NCBI RefSeq assembly: GCF_016429195.1
Contig: NZ_JAELUF010000025.1
Span: 1 to 37,276, forward strand
Reading direction: 5' to 3'
Source: Brevundimonas sp. ASV9
Lineage (GTDB): Bacteria; Pseudomonadota; Alphaproteobacteria; Caulobacterales; Caulobacteraceae
DNA length: 37,276 nucleotides
Position numbers and translations under genes: made by a program. Shown here piece after piece: positions 18,586-27,397 of the stretch. Within the stretch, counting starts at the first letter, position 1; every line of letters begins with the position of its first letter. The notes below the pieces were generated by a model, which worked only from the letters and a program-made list of their open reading frames with translations, was not told where the DNA came from and made no database searches.

Positions 18586-18986
18586 TTTTCGCCTGCGAGC
18601 ACCCAGGACGCGACGGAGATGTATTTGCGCCCGGCATCCTGCGCATGGGCCACGCAGGATTCCAGCGTCTCGCGCCCACGCACGCTGGCCAGTTTGATCA
18701 GCATGGGTAGGTTCAGCCCGGCGATGACCTCGGCGCGCGTCTGTTCCATCACCGAGATGGCCAGGTTCGACGGCGTGCCGCCGAACATGTCGGTCAGCAG
18801 GATGACCCCTTCGCCGTCGTCCACGGCTGCGGCCGCGTCCACGATGTCGCGACGCCGACGCTCCATGTCGTCGTCAGGCCCGATGCAGATGGCCGCGACC
18901 CCGCGCTGCGGGCCGACCACATGCTCCATGGCGGAGAGAAACTCGGACGCCAACCCGCCGTGGGTGACGATCACCAGACCGATCAT
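18582..18986 (-). CDS. PTS EIIA component, mannose family (EIIA-Man-like)
   Basis: A protein of 134 residues. MIGLVIVTHGGLASEFLSAM carries the phosphorylatable His9 of mannose-family EIIA domains, and GVILLTDMFGGTPSN is the conserved second active-site loop. There is no membrane domain, as expected for the soluble EIIA of the alphaproteobacterial PTS phosphorelay. It accepts phosphate from HPr, with which it overlaps by 4 bp. Upstream, 120 bp separate it from hprK. That gap contains no gene and no rapZ. Confidence 0.95.
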   Translation of the reverse strand: MIGLVIVTHGGLASEFLSAMEHVVGPQRGVAAICIGPDDDMERRRRDIVDAAAAVDDGEGVILLTDMFGGTPSNLAISVMEQTRAEVIAGLNLPMLIKLASVRGRETLESCVAHAQDAGRKYISVASWVLAGEK

Positions 18987-19106
18987 GAGGACTTCACTCG
19001 CATCCCGCCCCGAACCGTCCCAGGCATTCCCCCGCCCGGCAAGGGAGGCCGGACGCCGCCCTCTATGGACCGCAAGGGGCGTGTCATAGACCCGTCTTTC
19101 GGGGTT

Positions 19107-19535
19107 TCAAAGCGTCTCCAACGCCGCTGCGACCACATCGACGGCCGAGGCAGGTCGGGGATCGAGCGCCAGTAGGGGCATATCGACCCCCGCGAAAGCC
19201 CGTGTCTGCGGCTCCGGAAGCCGTTCGACACCTTCCGCGATACAAGCCACGGCCAGCGCCACGCGACAGACCGGCCGTGTTCTGGCGGCCACGATTCCGA
19301 GGCCGCGCACCTCGATCCGACCCGCGATGGAGGCCGGCGCCGATGCATGAACGGCTCCGTCCGAAGCCCAGACCTGGGTGTAGTCGTCACTGACCAACCG
19401 CCAGCCGCGCGCGATCAGCCGCAGCGCCAGATCGCTCTTGCCCGCGCCCGATGGTCCCAGGATCATCACCCCCTGCCAGGCCCCGCGCCGGCGGACGGCG
19501 ACGGTGGTGGCGTGGACTGGCTGGCCCGGGGTCAC
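19107..19535 (-). CDS. hprK: HPr kinase/phosphorylase, short alphaproteobacterial form
   Basis: A protein of 142 residues with the Walker A loop GPSGAGKSDLALRLI and the nearby WRLVSDDYTQVW. IEVRGLGIV is the HprK signature that contacts HPr. The N-terminal domain present in Firmicute enzymes (about 310 residues) is absent, as is usual in alphaproteobacteria. It phosphorylates HPr on Ser47. It starts with GTG at 19535 overlapping the chvG stop (GTGA), so kinase and sensor are translationally coupled. The visible order is chvI-chvG-hprK-EIIA-HPr. Confidence 0.95.
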   Translation of the reverse strand: MTPGQPVHATTVAVRRRGAWQGVMILGPSGAGKSDLALRLIARGWRLVSDDYTQVWASDGAVHASAPASIAGRIEVRGLGIVAARTRPVCRVALAVACIAEGVERLPEPQTRAFAGVDMPLLALDPRPASAVDVVAAALETL

Positions 19536-21142
19536 GACCAGCGGCCGACCGCCGGGAAGACGATCTCGAACCGCGCCCCGCCTTCGGACTTGTTTTCGGC
19601 GTGGACGCGGCCGCCGTGCGCCTCGACGATCTGACGCACGATGGACAGGCCCAGGCCCGAGTTGGAGCCGAACACCGCCCCCTTTGGCCGCGAAGTGTAG
19701 AACCGCTCGAACACCGTCTCCAGGTTCTCGGCCGGAATGCCCGGCCCCTGGTCCTCGACCCGTACCCGGATCGGCAGATCGTCCCCGATGTCCTCCAGCG
19801 TCACCCGCACCACGCCGCCTGTGGGACTGAACGAGCGGGCGTTGTCGATCAGGTTGCGGAACACTTGTCCCAGCGGCCCATCGCGGCCCATGACCCTCAG
19901 GGCCTGTTCGGGCGCCGTCAGCACGACCGGAATGTCGCCGGGCTTGGCCGTCGTCTCATAGACGCCGACGATATCGACCAGCAGACGGTTCAGATCGACC
20001 GGCCGGGGCCGATCGCGAGACAGCTCCGCATCCAGCCGCGAGGCGTTGGAGATGTCGGTGATCAGCCGGTCCAGCCGACGCACGTCCTGCTGCAACAGCG
20101 CCGTCAGCTTCTCGCGGTGCGCATCGGTCTTGACCAGCGGCAGCGTCTCCAGCGCCGAACGGATCGAGGTCAGGGGGTTCTTGATCTCGTGCGACACATC
20201 GGCCGCGAACCGTTCGATGGCGTCCATCCGCGTCGACAGGGTGTCGGTCATCGATTCCAGCGACCGCGCCAGATCGCCGATCTCGTCCTTGCGATCCTCC
20301 AGATCCGGCAGGGAGATGGCCCGCGCGCGTTGCAGCTTCACCTGATCCGCCGCCGCCGACAGCCGCATGATCGGCCGCGCCACGAACAAATGCAGCAGCA
20401 GCGATCCCAGGAGATTGACCCCCAGCGCCACCAGGGCGAACGGGAACAGCGCCTGTCGCTGGGCGCCCAGGATTTCGTCCACATCCCCGGATTCGACGGT
20501 CAGCACGCCCAGCACCTGACGCACATGGCGCACGGGAATGGAGACGGAGACGACGCGGTCGCCGGACTCGTTGCGACGCAGGGTCGATTGGGGCGAGCCG
20601 TCCAGCGCCGCCGCCACCTCCGCCGCCAGTTCGCTGTCGGCGCGGGCGACCCGGCGCTCGGACAGCAGATTGGCCTTGGCCGCGTCCTCGGTCGCCGTCC
20701 CAGCCGGCTGCGCGTCGGGCAGGGGCCGCCCGCCGATGGCCTCGGTCACCTGATAGCTGTCGACCAGCAACAGGCCGTTCACATCATACAGTCGCACCCG
20801 CTGGCCCGCCGGGATGAACCGGTCGGTCAGCCAGATCGACGCGCGGATGGGGTCCAATTCGGGCGTCGGCTCTCCCCGCGTCACGCCTTCTTCGCGCAAT
20901 ACATTGGCCAGCAGCTCGGCCTGGACCGTCAGCGATTCCTGACGCGCCTCGATCAGGCCCGGACGCCATTCGTTGATCGCCAACGCGCCGCCGAACAGGA
21001 TCAGCAAGCTGAGCAGATTGAGCACCAGGATGAAGCCGCCTAGCCGCGATCCGCCGAAGCGGAACAACGGCCGGCGCTGGGGCTCCTCGTCGGGCTCGCG
21101 CCCGCCCGGTTCAGCTCTCGCGGTAGCGGTAGCCGACGCCAT
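19532..21142 (-). CDS. chvG: Sensor histidine kinase ChvG
   Basis: About 536 residues from the ATG at 21142; an ATG at 21169 would add nine residues. A basic cytoplasmic N-terminus ([15 protein letters not shown]) is typical of ChvG. Two transmembrane helices (about 35-57 and 235-258) enclose a periplasmic sensing domain with [23 protein letters not shown] segment follows, then the H-box [20 protein letters not shown] and the ATPase with [27 protein letters not shown] and [16 protein letters not shown]. ChvG responds to acid and cell-envelope stress. It overlaps chvI by about 32 bp and hprK by 4 bp. With ChvI it regulates envelope and outer-membrane genes in Caulobacter and rhizobia. Confidence 0.96.
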   Translation of the reverse strand: MASATATARAEPGGREPDEEPQRRPLFRFGGSRLGGFILVLNLLSLLILFGGALAINEWRPGLIEARQESLTVQAELLANVLREEGVTRGEPTPELDPIRASIWLTDRFIPAGQRVRLYDVNGLLLVDSYQVTEAIGGRPLPDAQPAGTATEDAAKANLLSERRVARADSELAAEVAAALDGSPQSTLRRNESGDRVVSVSIPVRHVRQVLGVLTVESGDVDEILGAQRQALFPFALVALGVNLLGSLLLHLFVARPIMRLSAAADQVKLQRARAISLPDLEDRKDEIGDLARSLESMTDTLSTRMDAIERFAADVSHEIKNPLTSIRSALETLPLVKTDAHREKLTALLQQDVRRLDRLITDISNASRLDAELSRDRPRPVDLNRLLVDIVGVYETTAKPGDIPVVLTAPEQALRVMGRDGPLGQVFRNLIDNARSFSPTGGVVRVTLEDIGDDLPIRVRVEDQGPGIPAENLETVFERFYTSRPKGAVFGSNSGLGLSIVRQIVEAHGGRVHAENKSEGGARFEIVFPAVGRWS

Positions 21143-21815
21143 ACAGGGTCTCGATCGCGTCGAACTCATTGTCCACGGCGCGGAACTTCTTGCGCATCCG
21201 CTTCACGTGGCTGTCGATGGTGCGGTCGTCGACATAGACCTGGTCGTCGTAGGCGGCGTCCATCAGATTGTCGCGGCTCTTCACGAAGCCGGGACGCTGG
21301 GCCAGGGCCTGCAGCAGCAGGAATTCGGTCACCGTCAGCTTGACGGGCTTGCCGTCCCAGGTCGACTCGTGGCGCGCCGGGTCCATCGACAGCTTGCCGC
21401 GCTTGATCGCCCGGCCCGACACCTCGGCGGCCGATTCCGGCTCGCCGCCGTCGGCGCCCGTGCGGCGCAGCAACGCCTTGACCCGCTCGATCAGCAGACG
21501 CTGGCTGAAGGGTTTGTGGATATAGTCGTCGGCGCCCAGGTTGAAGCCCAGGATCTCGTCGATCTCCTCGTCCTTGGACGTCAGCATGATCACCGGGATC
21601 TGCGAGGTCTGGCGCAGGCGACGCAGCACCTCCATCCCGTCCATGCGCGGCATCTTCACGTCCAGGATCGCCAGATCGGGCGGCGAGGATTCCAGCGCGG
21701 CCAGACCCGAGGCCCCGTCATGATAGGCGGTGATCTTGTGGCCATGGCTTTCCAGCGCCAGCGAAACGGACGCCACGATGTTCTCGTCGTCATCGACCAG
21801 AGTGATATTGGCCAA
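21111..21815 (-). CDS. chvI: Response regulator ChvI (OmpR family)
   Basis: A protein of 234 residues. The receiver domain starts [20 protein letters not shown], with the phospho-acceptor Asp in [17 protein letters not shown] (about residue 54) and Lys in IMLTSKDEE. The C-terminal winged helix has [38 protein letters not shown] and [11 protein letters not shown]. The start is a TTG at 21815, chosen because AGGAGAA lies 9 nt upstream and homologs begin at this point. It is first of the chvI-chvG-hprK-EIIA-HPr operon; its promoter must lie in the 255-bp gap shared with the divergent unknown gene. Confidence 0.95.
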   Translation of the reverse strand: MANITLVDDDENIVASVSLALESHGHKITAYHDGASGLAALESSPPDLAILDVKMPRMDGMEVLRRLRQTSQIPVIMLTSKDEEIDEILGFNLGADDYIHKPFSQRLLIERVKALLRRTGADGGEPESAAEVSGRAIKRGKLSMDPARHESTWDGKPVKLTVTEFLLLQALAQRPGFVKSRDNLMDAAYDDQVYVDDRTIDSHVKRMRKKFRAVDNEFDAIETLYGVGYRYRES

Positions 21816-22070
21816 GGGTGTCTTCTCCTGAACTTTACGTTCCCGCGAGCAAGAACGCACAGCAAGCGTAACCGTTCGATCTCGGTCACATTAGGGCTAA
21901 GGCGTTTCGGGCTGAATGAAAATCGCCTGCAACCCGAAAGCGGTTCGGTGACAGTCAGATGGTCACGGCGCCGCCTCGATTCAACGCGCTTGCACCGTCG
22001 CTCCGGCGTGCGCAGAAACATTCCACCTTCGAAAACCTCGCCTTAAACGCTTGGGATGCAGGATCGGCCC

Positions 22071-23789
22071 ATGGCGGGTCCGATCCATTACGAAGTCTAT
22101 GTCCGCAAGAGCGCCCCGTCGTCGTGGACGCTGCTGATCGCGACCGAAGATCGCAAACACGCCATCGAGACCGCCGAGGAGCAGCTTCGGGATCGTCTCG
22201 CCATCGCCTCGCGCGTGACCAAGGAGACGCTGGACCCCGAGACGATGGAGTTCAGCTCCCTGACCATCCTGACGCTGGGCGCGCCGGAGGAGCGAAAAAA
22301 GAAGGTCGCCGACAAGGCGGTCCCGCCGGCCTGCAGCAGTCCGGCCGAATTCTATTCGCCCCATGCCCGCGCCCTGATCGGCCGGGTGCTGGAGGACTGG
22401 CTGAAACGAGAGGGCGTGACCGCCTTCGAACTGTTGCATCGTCCCGATGTGGCCGAACGGCTGGAGGCGGCCGGGGTCGAGCTCCAGCACGCCATCCAGA
22501 AGGTCGCGGTCCCCGAAAGCCAAGCCACGGGCCAGGAGGTGCACGGGGTCGTGCGCCACTATCAAAAGCTTACCGAACAGGCGATGGCCCGCCTGCGCAA
22601 GGCCGGACGCGACGGCCTGTTTCCCGCTCTGGACGACCGCTCCATCGCCGATCTGGCGCATCGGCTGACCGGCGCGCCGGATCGGGCGCTGCGCATGGGC
22701 GGCGTCGTCGCCGGCGCGCTGAAGGATCGGCGCGGCGCCCGCGATCGCCTGACCGTGCTGATGGATTTGATGGACGCCGCGCCCGCCGACGGCCCGCCGC
22801 GCGCCCTGGTCGTGGTGGTGGTCGAACAGATCGTCGCCGAAATGCTGGCCATGCGCACCAACCTGACCGAGATTTTGGGCCCGTCCTTGGATCAGGGCGC
22901 CAATCTGGCGGCCATCGTCCGCATGGTCGCGCCGGACGAGATGGACGCCCTTTTGCGGATGGACCCGCGCCTCGCCCTGATGATGCCCCAGGTCGAGGGA
23001 CCGGCCGCGCGCCTGGGCCTGCATCTGGCCTCGGGTGAGTTTCCGCTTCTGGCCGCGTCTTTGGCTCGCCTTGTCACCCGCGAACTGACCAGCCAGCGCC
23101 GCCTCCGCCCCCAAGATCCGGTCGGAGAGATCGACATCCTGCGTCTGCTGGCCATGGCCCTGACGGCCTCGGCCGGCCGTCTGCTGACGCTGGAAGAGGT
23201 TCAGACTGCCTTCGTCGAGCGCTCCAAGAGCTTGGTCACGGCCGATTTCGTCGGCGCCTACGTCAACCCCTGCCCGACGGTCTTGGCCGAGGCCGAGCAG
23301 CTGACCCGCCTGTGCGAGAACGTGACCGGCGGGGCCAACAAACGCGCCGCCGCGCGGTGGCTCAGCGCCTGTATCGGCTCGCTGCGTTTCGAAACCGAGA
23401 TCCGCCATTCCGTTCCGGGCGGCCCCAGCGCCTCGCACAAACTCGCGACCCTGGCCCGGCTTCAACGCTCGGTTCAGGCCGCGCATCTGGCCGATCACGA
23501 CCAGACCCAGATCATGGACGCCATCGGCGCGGTCGGCGCCAATCTGGAGGCCGACGCCCATCTGATCGCCCAGATCGTCCGCGCCCAGGCGGCTGCGCCT
23601 CAAAAGCTGACGGCCCTGCTGAAACTGGCCACCGGTGAAGCCGGCCCGCTGGGCCCCGTGGCCGACCGCGCCCGCGCCGAGGCCATCAAGCTGCTGCGTT
23701 CGCCCGACGTCCGCATCGCCCTGACCGCCGCGCCGCAAAACGTCGCGGCGTTGAGAGGCCTCATGCAGCAGGCGGGTCTGGCGGCCTAG
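22071..23789 (+). CDS. Conserved-looking protein of unknown function, 572 aa, divergent from chvI
   Basis: I do not recognise this family. The ATG at 22071 has AGGAT 7 nt upstream and is preferred to an ATG at 22056. There is no signal peptide or clear membrane helix. The first ~60 residues look like a small alpha/beta module (IHYEVYVRKSAPSSWTLLIA, then HAIETAEEQLRDRL). The remainder is almost entirely helical and Leu/Ala-rich, compatible with a helical-repeat or scaffold protein. Short strand-like segments occur near LVVVVVEQIVAEML. No catalytic motif or cysteine cluster is evident. It is divergently transcribed from chvI and could share control with it. Normal GC-rich codon use argues for a real resident gene. 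Confidence 0.8.
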   Translation: MAGPIHYEVYVRKSAPSSWTLLIATEDRKHAIETAEEQLRDRLAIASRVTKETLDPETMEFSSLTILTLGAPEERKKKVADKAVPPACSSPAEFYSPHARALIGRVLEDWLKREGVTAFELLHRPDVAERLEAAGVELQHAIQKVAVPESQATGQEVHGVVRHYQKLTEQAMARLRKAGRDGLFPALDDRSIADLAHRLTGAPDRALRMGGVVAGALKDRRGARDRLTVLMDLMDAAPADGPPRALVVVVVEQIVAEMLAMRTNLTEILGPSLDQGANLAAIVRMVAPDEMDALLRMDPRLALMMPQVEGPAARLGLHLASGEFPLLAASLARLVTRELTSQRRLRPQDPVGEIDILRLLAMALTASAGRLLTLEEVQTAFVERSKSLVTADFVGAYVNPCPTVLAEAEQLTRLCENVTGGANKRAAARWLSACIGSLRFETEIRHSVPGGPSASHKLATLARLQRSVQAAHLADHDQTQIMDAIGAVGANLEADAHLIAQIVRAQAAAPQKLTALLKLATGEAGPLGPVADRARAEAIKLLRSPDVRIALTAAPQNVAALRGLMQQAGLAA

Positions 23790-23795
23790 TCGACC

Positions 23796-24173
23796 TCAGT
23801 CGAAGATATCGAAGATGCTGTCGCGCTTCTTTTTCTTGTAGCGATAGTCGTCGTCGCGACGCCGGTCGTCGCGATATTTGTCGCTCCGGTAGCCTCGATC
23901 GTCGCCGCGATACGGCTGTGACGCCCCGCCGCCCCACGGTTGGGCTGGGGGCTGGGCATAGGGCTGAGGCTGCGGCGGCGGCGCATAGGCCTGCGGCGCG
24001 GGCGCGACCGGGGCTGTGGCGCGGCCCTCCTCGACGGCGGCGGCCATCAGCTTTTCCAGCTCGCCGCGATCCAGCCAGACGCCCCGGCAGTCGGGGCACA
24101 TGTCGAACTGGACGCCGTTGCGCTCCAGCGTCTGCATGGCGGCGTTGTCGTTGGGGCACATCAGAAGAGGCAT
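23796..24173 (-). CDS. Zinc-ribbon (zf-TFIIB-like) protein, 125 aa
   Basis: The N-terminus MPLLMCPNDNAAMQTLERNG, followed by FDMCPDCRGVWLDRGELEKL, is the zf-TFIIB (PF13453) zinc ribbon. Cys26 and Cys29 form one knuckle; the other reads C6-P-N-D9, so Asp replaces the second Cys. The rest is low complexity: a Pro/Gln/Ala-rich linker (about 50-85) with PQPQPYAQPPAQPW, then an Arg/Asp/Tyr-rich tail (RDDRRRDDDYRYKKKKRD) ending IFDIFD. Such tails resemble disordered nucleic-acid or protein binding regions. The start has GGAGCCCGAC upstream. It converges on the unknown 572-residue gene with a 6-bp gap. Function unknown. Confidence 0.88.
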   Translation of the reverse strand: MPLLMCPNDNAAMQTLERNGVQFDMCPDCRGVWLDRGELEKLMAAAVEEGRATAPVAPAPQAYAPPPQPQPYAQPPAQPWGGGASQPYRGDDRGYRSDKYRDDRRRDDDYRYKKKKRDSIFDIFD

Positions 24174-24616
24174 GTCGGGCTCCGATCGAAAAAGAATGGG
24201 CGGTCGATGCGACAGGCCAGGAGGGGAAAGCTTCGCCGCATCGACACGCCCGTGCGGTCCGACATCGCGTCGCACGATCCGGCGCAAGGAAGGGGGACGC
24301 CAGACCGCGAGAACGCCAGAGGGGCCCGTTCCGCCTCTTCAAGCTAGGCGCCGGCGCCGCCCGCCGCCATGCGTCGCGGGGCCGCAGGGGCTTCGGCCGC
24401 CCCTGCCATCCTATCGGCGATGACGATTGCGCGCCTTACGACCGACCAGCGACCCTTTGCCGGTCATGGTCGCAAACCGTGTTAGAATGGCGCCCCGGTC
24501 TTTGACATCTTCGCGCGCCGCCAGAACCCGCGCCGAATTAGACAGATTAGACGAATTAGACGGTGTTTTTGTCAGCGGACCCGCCGGCCGAAGTGCACGG
24601 ATTGCACTCGAAAATT
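24174..24616. other. 443-bp intergenic region without a supported gene
   Basis: No open frame here has family-like protein sequence or a credible start. The left part is the leader of the zinc-ribbon gene. The part from about 24420 to 24600 is unusual: it contains TAGAAT and TTGACA words reminiscent of promoter elements, a GCGACC/GGTCGC inverted pair near 24455-24480, and three tandem 9-mers at 24535-24561. It also contains the 3' flank of the flavoprotein gene, with a weak AGTGCA/TGCACT stem. A small RNA or regulatory region is possible but not shown. Confidence 0.6.
24535..24561. repeat. Three tandem 9-bp repeats (GAATTAGAC type)
   Basis: GAATTAGAC, AGATTAGAC and GAATTAGAC follow each other without gaps; all share ATTAGAC. 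The AT-rich unit stands out in its GC-rich surroundings and lies in the 3' flank of the flavoprotein gene. The role is unknown: a protein-binding array, slipped-strand expansion or part of an RNA. Confidence 0.8.
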
Positions 24617-25837
24617 CTAGCAGACCTGCCCGGCGGCCCAGCCCGACGACCAGGCCCACTGGAAATTATAGCCGCCCAGCCAGCCGGTCACATCGACCGC
24701 CTCGCCGATGAAATACAGACCCGTGACCGCCTTGGCCTGCATCGTCTGCTGGTCCAGCGCGGCCGTATCGACCCCGCCGAGCGTCACCTCGGCGGTCCTG
24801 TAACCTTCGGACCCCACGGGCTTGACCGCCCAGGCGTTGACTGCCTGATCCAGCCGCCGCAGCACCTTGTCCGACAGGTCCGCCAGATTGCCCGACGCCC
24901 CTTCGCGCTGGCACAGGCTCTCGGCCAGACGACGCGGCACGATATGGCCCAGCGCCGTATGCACGGCCTGTTTTCCGTTCGACGCCTTGGCCGCCTTCAA
25001 CTCCTCGAACACGTCGCGGCCCGGCGCCATCGAGGCCACCACCGCCTCGCCCTCGCGCCAGTAGGAGCTGATCTGAAGAATGGCCGGCCCCGACAGGCCG
25101 CGGTGGGTGAACAGCATCGCCTCGTGGAAGCTGGCTTTGCGCGCCTTGGCCCCTTCGGGCGCCGAGGCGACCGAGGCGTCCACCGCCACGCCCGCCAGCG
25201 GCGCCAGCGTCTCCAGCAGCCCGGCCTCAAAGGTCAGCGGCACCAGCGCCGGTCGGGTCTCGGTGACGCGAATGTCGAACTGGCGCGCGACCTCATAGGC
25301 CCAGCCGGTCGCCCCCATCTTGGGGATCGACTTGCCGCCCGTCGCCACGACCAGCGACGCCGCCGTGACCTGCGATCCGTCCGACAGGATCGCTGTAAAA
25401 CCCTCGCCGGATCGCGCGATCCGCTCCACCCGGGTCTTCAGGCTCAGGGTCACGCCCGCCGCCGCCATGTCGTCGGTCAGCATACGGACGATCTGCTTGG
25501 CGCTGTCGTCGCAGAACAACTGACCCAGCGTCTTCTCGTGCCAGGCGATCCCGGCCCTATCGATGCGCTTGACGAAGTCGTGCTGGGTGTAGCGGCGCAG
25601 GGCCGAGGTCGCGAACCGGGGGTTCTCGCCCAAGAAGTTCGCCGGTCCGCAGCCCAGATTGGTGAAGTTGCAGCGTCCGCCGCCCGAGATGCGGATCTTC
25701 TCGCCGGGCCGGTCGGCATGGTCAACGACCCTGACCCGCCGCCCGCGTCGCCCGGCCTCGCTGGCGGCCATCATCCCGGCCGCGCCGGCCCCGACCACCA
25801 GGACGTCGACGAGGGCGTCCGAAGACGCCCTCGTCAC
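24617..25837 (-). CDS. HI0933/YhiN-family flavoprotein (NAD(P)/FAD-dependent oxidoreductase)
   Basis: A protein of 406 residues. The FAD motif VLVVGAGAAGMMAASEAGRRG is followed by the family signature EKIRISGGGRCNFTN. Other markers are LVVATGGKSIPKMGATGWAY, MLFTHRGLSGPAILQIS and the C-terminal FAD-binding GLYFIGEAVDVTGWLGGYNF then QWAWSSGWAAG. This is the HI0933/BaiN family, whose physiological substrate is mostly unknown. The start is GTG at 25837 with GAGG 7 nt upstream. It lies 33 bp after ahcY on the same strand, so the two are probably co-transcribed. Confidence 0.93.
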   Translation of the reverse strand: MTRASSDALVDVLVVGAGAAGMMAASEAGRRGRRVRVVDHADRPGEKIRISGGGRCNFTNLGCGPANFLGENPRFATSALRRYTQHDFVKRIDRAGIAWHEKTLGQLFCDDSAKQIVRMLTDDMAAAGVTLSLKTRVERIARSGEGFTAILSDGSQVTAASLVVATGGKSIPKMGATGWAYEVARQFDIRVTETRPALVPLTFEAGLLETLAPLAGVAVDASVASAPEGAKARKASFHEAMLFTHRGLSGPAILQISSYWREGEAVVASMAPGRDVFEELKAAKASNGKQAVHTALGHIVPRRLAESLCQREGASGNLADLSDKVLRRLDQAVNAWAVKPVGSEGYRTAEVTLGGVDTAALDQQTMQAKAVTGLYFIGEAVDVTGWLGGYNFQWAWSSGWAAGQVC

Positions 25838-25870
25838 TTGGAACCTCGCGATTCCAGCCTCGGGGAGAGC

Positions 25871-27262
25871 TTAGTAACGGTAGTGATCCGCCTTGAACGG
25901 GCCTTCGACCGGCACGTTGATGTAGTCAGCCTGGTCCTTGGTCAGGACGGTCAGCTTGGCGCCCAGCTTGGCCAGGTGCAGCATGGCGACCTTCTCGTCC
26001 AGGTGCTTGGGCAGGGTGTAGACCTTGTTCTCGTACTTGTCGGCGTTGGTCCACAGTTCGATCTGGGCCAGCGTCTGGTTGGTGAAGGACGCCGACATCA
26101 CGAAGGACGGGTGGCCCGTGGCGTTGCCCAGGTTCACCAGGCGGCCTTCCGACAGAAGAATGATCTTCTTGCCATCGGGGAACTCGACGTGGTGGACCTG
26201 CGGCTTGATCTCGTCCCACTTGAAGTTCTTCAGGCCGGCGACCTGAATCTCCGAGTCGAAGTGGCCGATGTTGCAGACGATGGCGTTGTTCTTCATCTGC
26301 CGCATGTGGTCGACGGTGATGACGTCCTTGTTGCCGGTCGTCGTCACATAGATGTCGGCGCGGCCGGCGGTGTCGTCCAGCGTCTGGACCTCATAGCCTT
26401 CCATCGCGGCCTGCAGGGCGCAGATCGGGTCGATCTCGGTCACGATCACGCGGGCGCCGCCTTGGCGCAGCGAGGCGGCCGAGCCCTTGCCCACGTCGCC
26501 GTAGCCGCAGACCACCGCGACCTTGCCCGACAGCATGACGTCGGTGCCGCGACGGATCGCGTCGACCAGCGATTCCCGGCAGCCGTACAGGTTGTCGAAC
26601 TTGGACTTGGTGACGCTGTCGTTGACGTTGATGGCAGGGAAGGGCAGCTCGCCCTTTTCGGCCATCTGATACAGGCGGTGCACGCCCGTGGTCGTCTCTT
26701 CCGACACGCCGCCGATCGCGTCGCGGATGGCCGAATAGAAGCCCGGCTTCTCAGCCAGATAGCGCTTCATGACCTTGAAGAGAGCCTCTTCTTCTTCGTT
26801 CTGGGGATTGGCCAGAACCGAGATGTCCTTCTCGGCCTTCGGACCCAGCACGCACAGCAGGGTCGCGTCGCCGCCGTCGTCCAGGATGAGGTTCGGATAG
26901 CCGCCGTCGGCCCATTCGAAGATCTTGTGGGCGTAGTCCCAGTACTCTTCCAGCGTCTCGCCCTTGGTAGCGAAGACCGGCGTGCCGTTGGCGGCGATGG
27001 CGGCGGCGGCGTGGTCCTGGGTCGAGAAGATGTTGCACGAGGCCCAGCGCACTTCGGCGCCCAAGGCTTCCAGCGTCTGGATCAGGACCGCCGTCTGGAT
27101 GGTCATGTGCAGGCTGCCGGCGATGCGGGCGCCCTTCAGCGGCTGGCTGGCGCCGAACTCGTCGCGCAGGGACATCAGGCCCGGCATTTCGGTTTCGGCG
27201 ATCTCGATTTCCTTGTTGCCCCAATCGGCCAGGGTGATGTCGCGAACGATGTAGTCGGTCAT
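25871..27262 (-). CDS. ahcY: S-adenosylhomocysteinase
   Basis: A protein of 463 residues from the ATG at 27262 (GGGAG upstream). The N-terminus is [20 protein letters not shown]. Substrate-domain motifs include [36 protein letters not shown] and ETLEEYWDY. The NAD domain has [16 protein letters not shown], and the C-terminus KADHYRY supplies the Lys and Tyr that close the NAD site of the partner subunit. It converts S-adenosylhomocysteine to adenosine and homocysteine and so maintains methylation capacity. A SahR-like palindrome lies 69 bp upstream of the start, so control by SAH level is likely. It is followed by the flavoprotein gene. Confidence 0.98.
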   Translation of the reverse strand: MTDYIVRDITLADWGNKEIEIAETEMPGLMSLRDEFGASQPLKGARIAGSLHMTIQTAVLIQTLEALGAEVRWASCNIFSTQDHAAAAIAANGTPVFATKGETLEEYWDYAHKIFEWADGGYPNLILDDGGDATLLCVLGPKAEKDISVLANPQNEEEEALFKVMKRYLAEKPGFYSAIRDAIGGVSEETTTGVHRLYQMAEKGELPFPAINVNDSVTKSKFDNLYGCRESLVDAIRRGTDVMLSGKVAVVCGYGDVGKGSAASLRQGGARVIVTEIDPICALQAAMEGYEVQTLDDTAGRADIYVTTTGNKDVITVDHMRQMKNNAIVCNIGHFDSEIQVAGLKNFKWDEIKPQVHHVEFPDGKKIILLSEGRLVNLGNATGHPSFVMSASFTNQTLAQIELWTNADKYENKVYTLPKHLDEKVAMLHLAKLGAKLTVLTKDQADYINVPVEGPFKADHYRY

Positions 27263-27330
27263 GGCTTGGGCTCCCGGCCGCAATGAGTTTGGGCCCTCAT
27301 AGCCCGGCGCGCGCCGAGTATCAACAAACA

Positions 27331-27348
27331 CATAAAGATATCCTTATG
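27331..27348. promoter_or_regulatory. Palindromic operator upstream of ahcY (SahR-like)
   Basis: CATAAAGATATCCTTATG is an 18-bp palindrome with one mismatched pair (8 of 9 pairs). It lies in the ahcY / FliL-like divergent promoter region, an AT-rich island in GC-rich DNA. ArsR-type SahR regulators of methionine and SAH metabolism in Alphaproteobacteria are, to my recollection, linked to ATAAAGATATC-type palindromes near ahcY and met genes. The regulator gene is not in the window. Confidence 0.65.
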
Positions 27349-27397
27349 CGATCCCGGATCAGCAGTTTCTTAAATCCTGCCCGATAGAGACCTCATC

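Noticed and set aside
21981..23738. 585-codon minus-strand frame opposite the unknown 572-residue gene
   Set aside because: I prefer the plus frame because it has a Shine-Dalgarno, balanced amino-acid composition and helical heptads. The minus frame is Gly/Gln/Arg-rich like the other shadows.
24411..24659. Small basic protein on the minus strand ending in RKARNRHRR
   Set aside because: Its only far-upstream start lies inside the flavoprotein gene; the internal ATG gives 18 residues. No family is recognised.
24563..27286. 907-codon open frame on the plus strand
   Set aside because: Antisense to ahcY and the HI0933-type flavoprotein, both clear genes.
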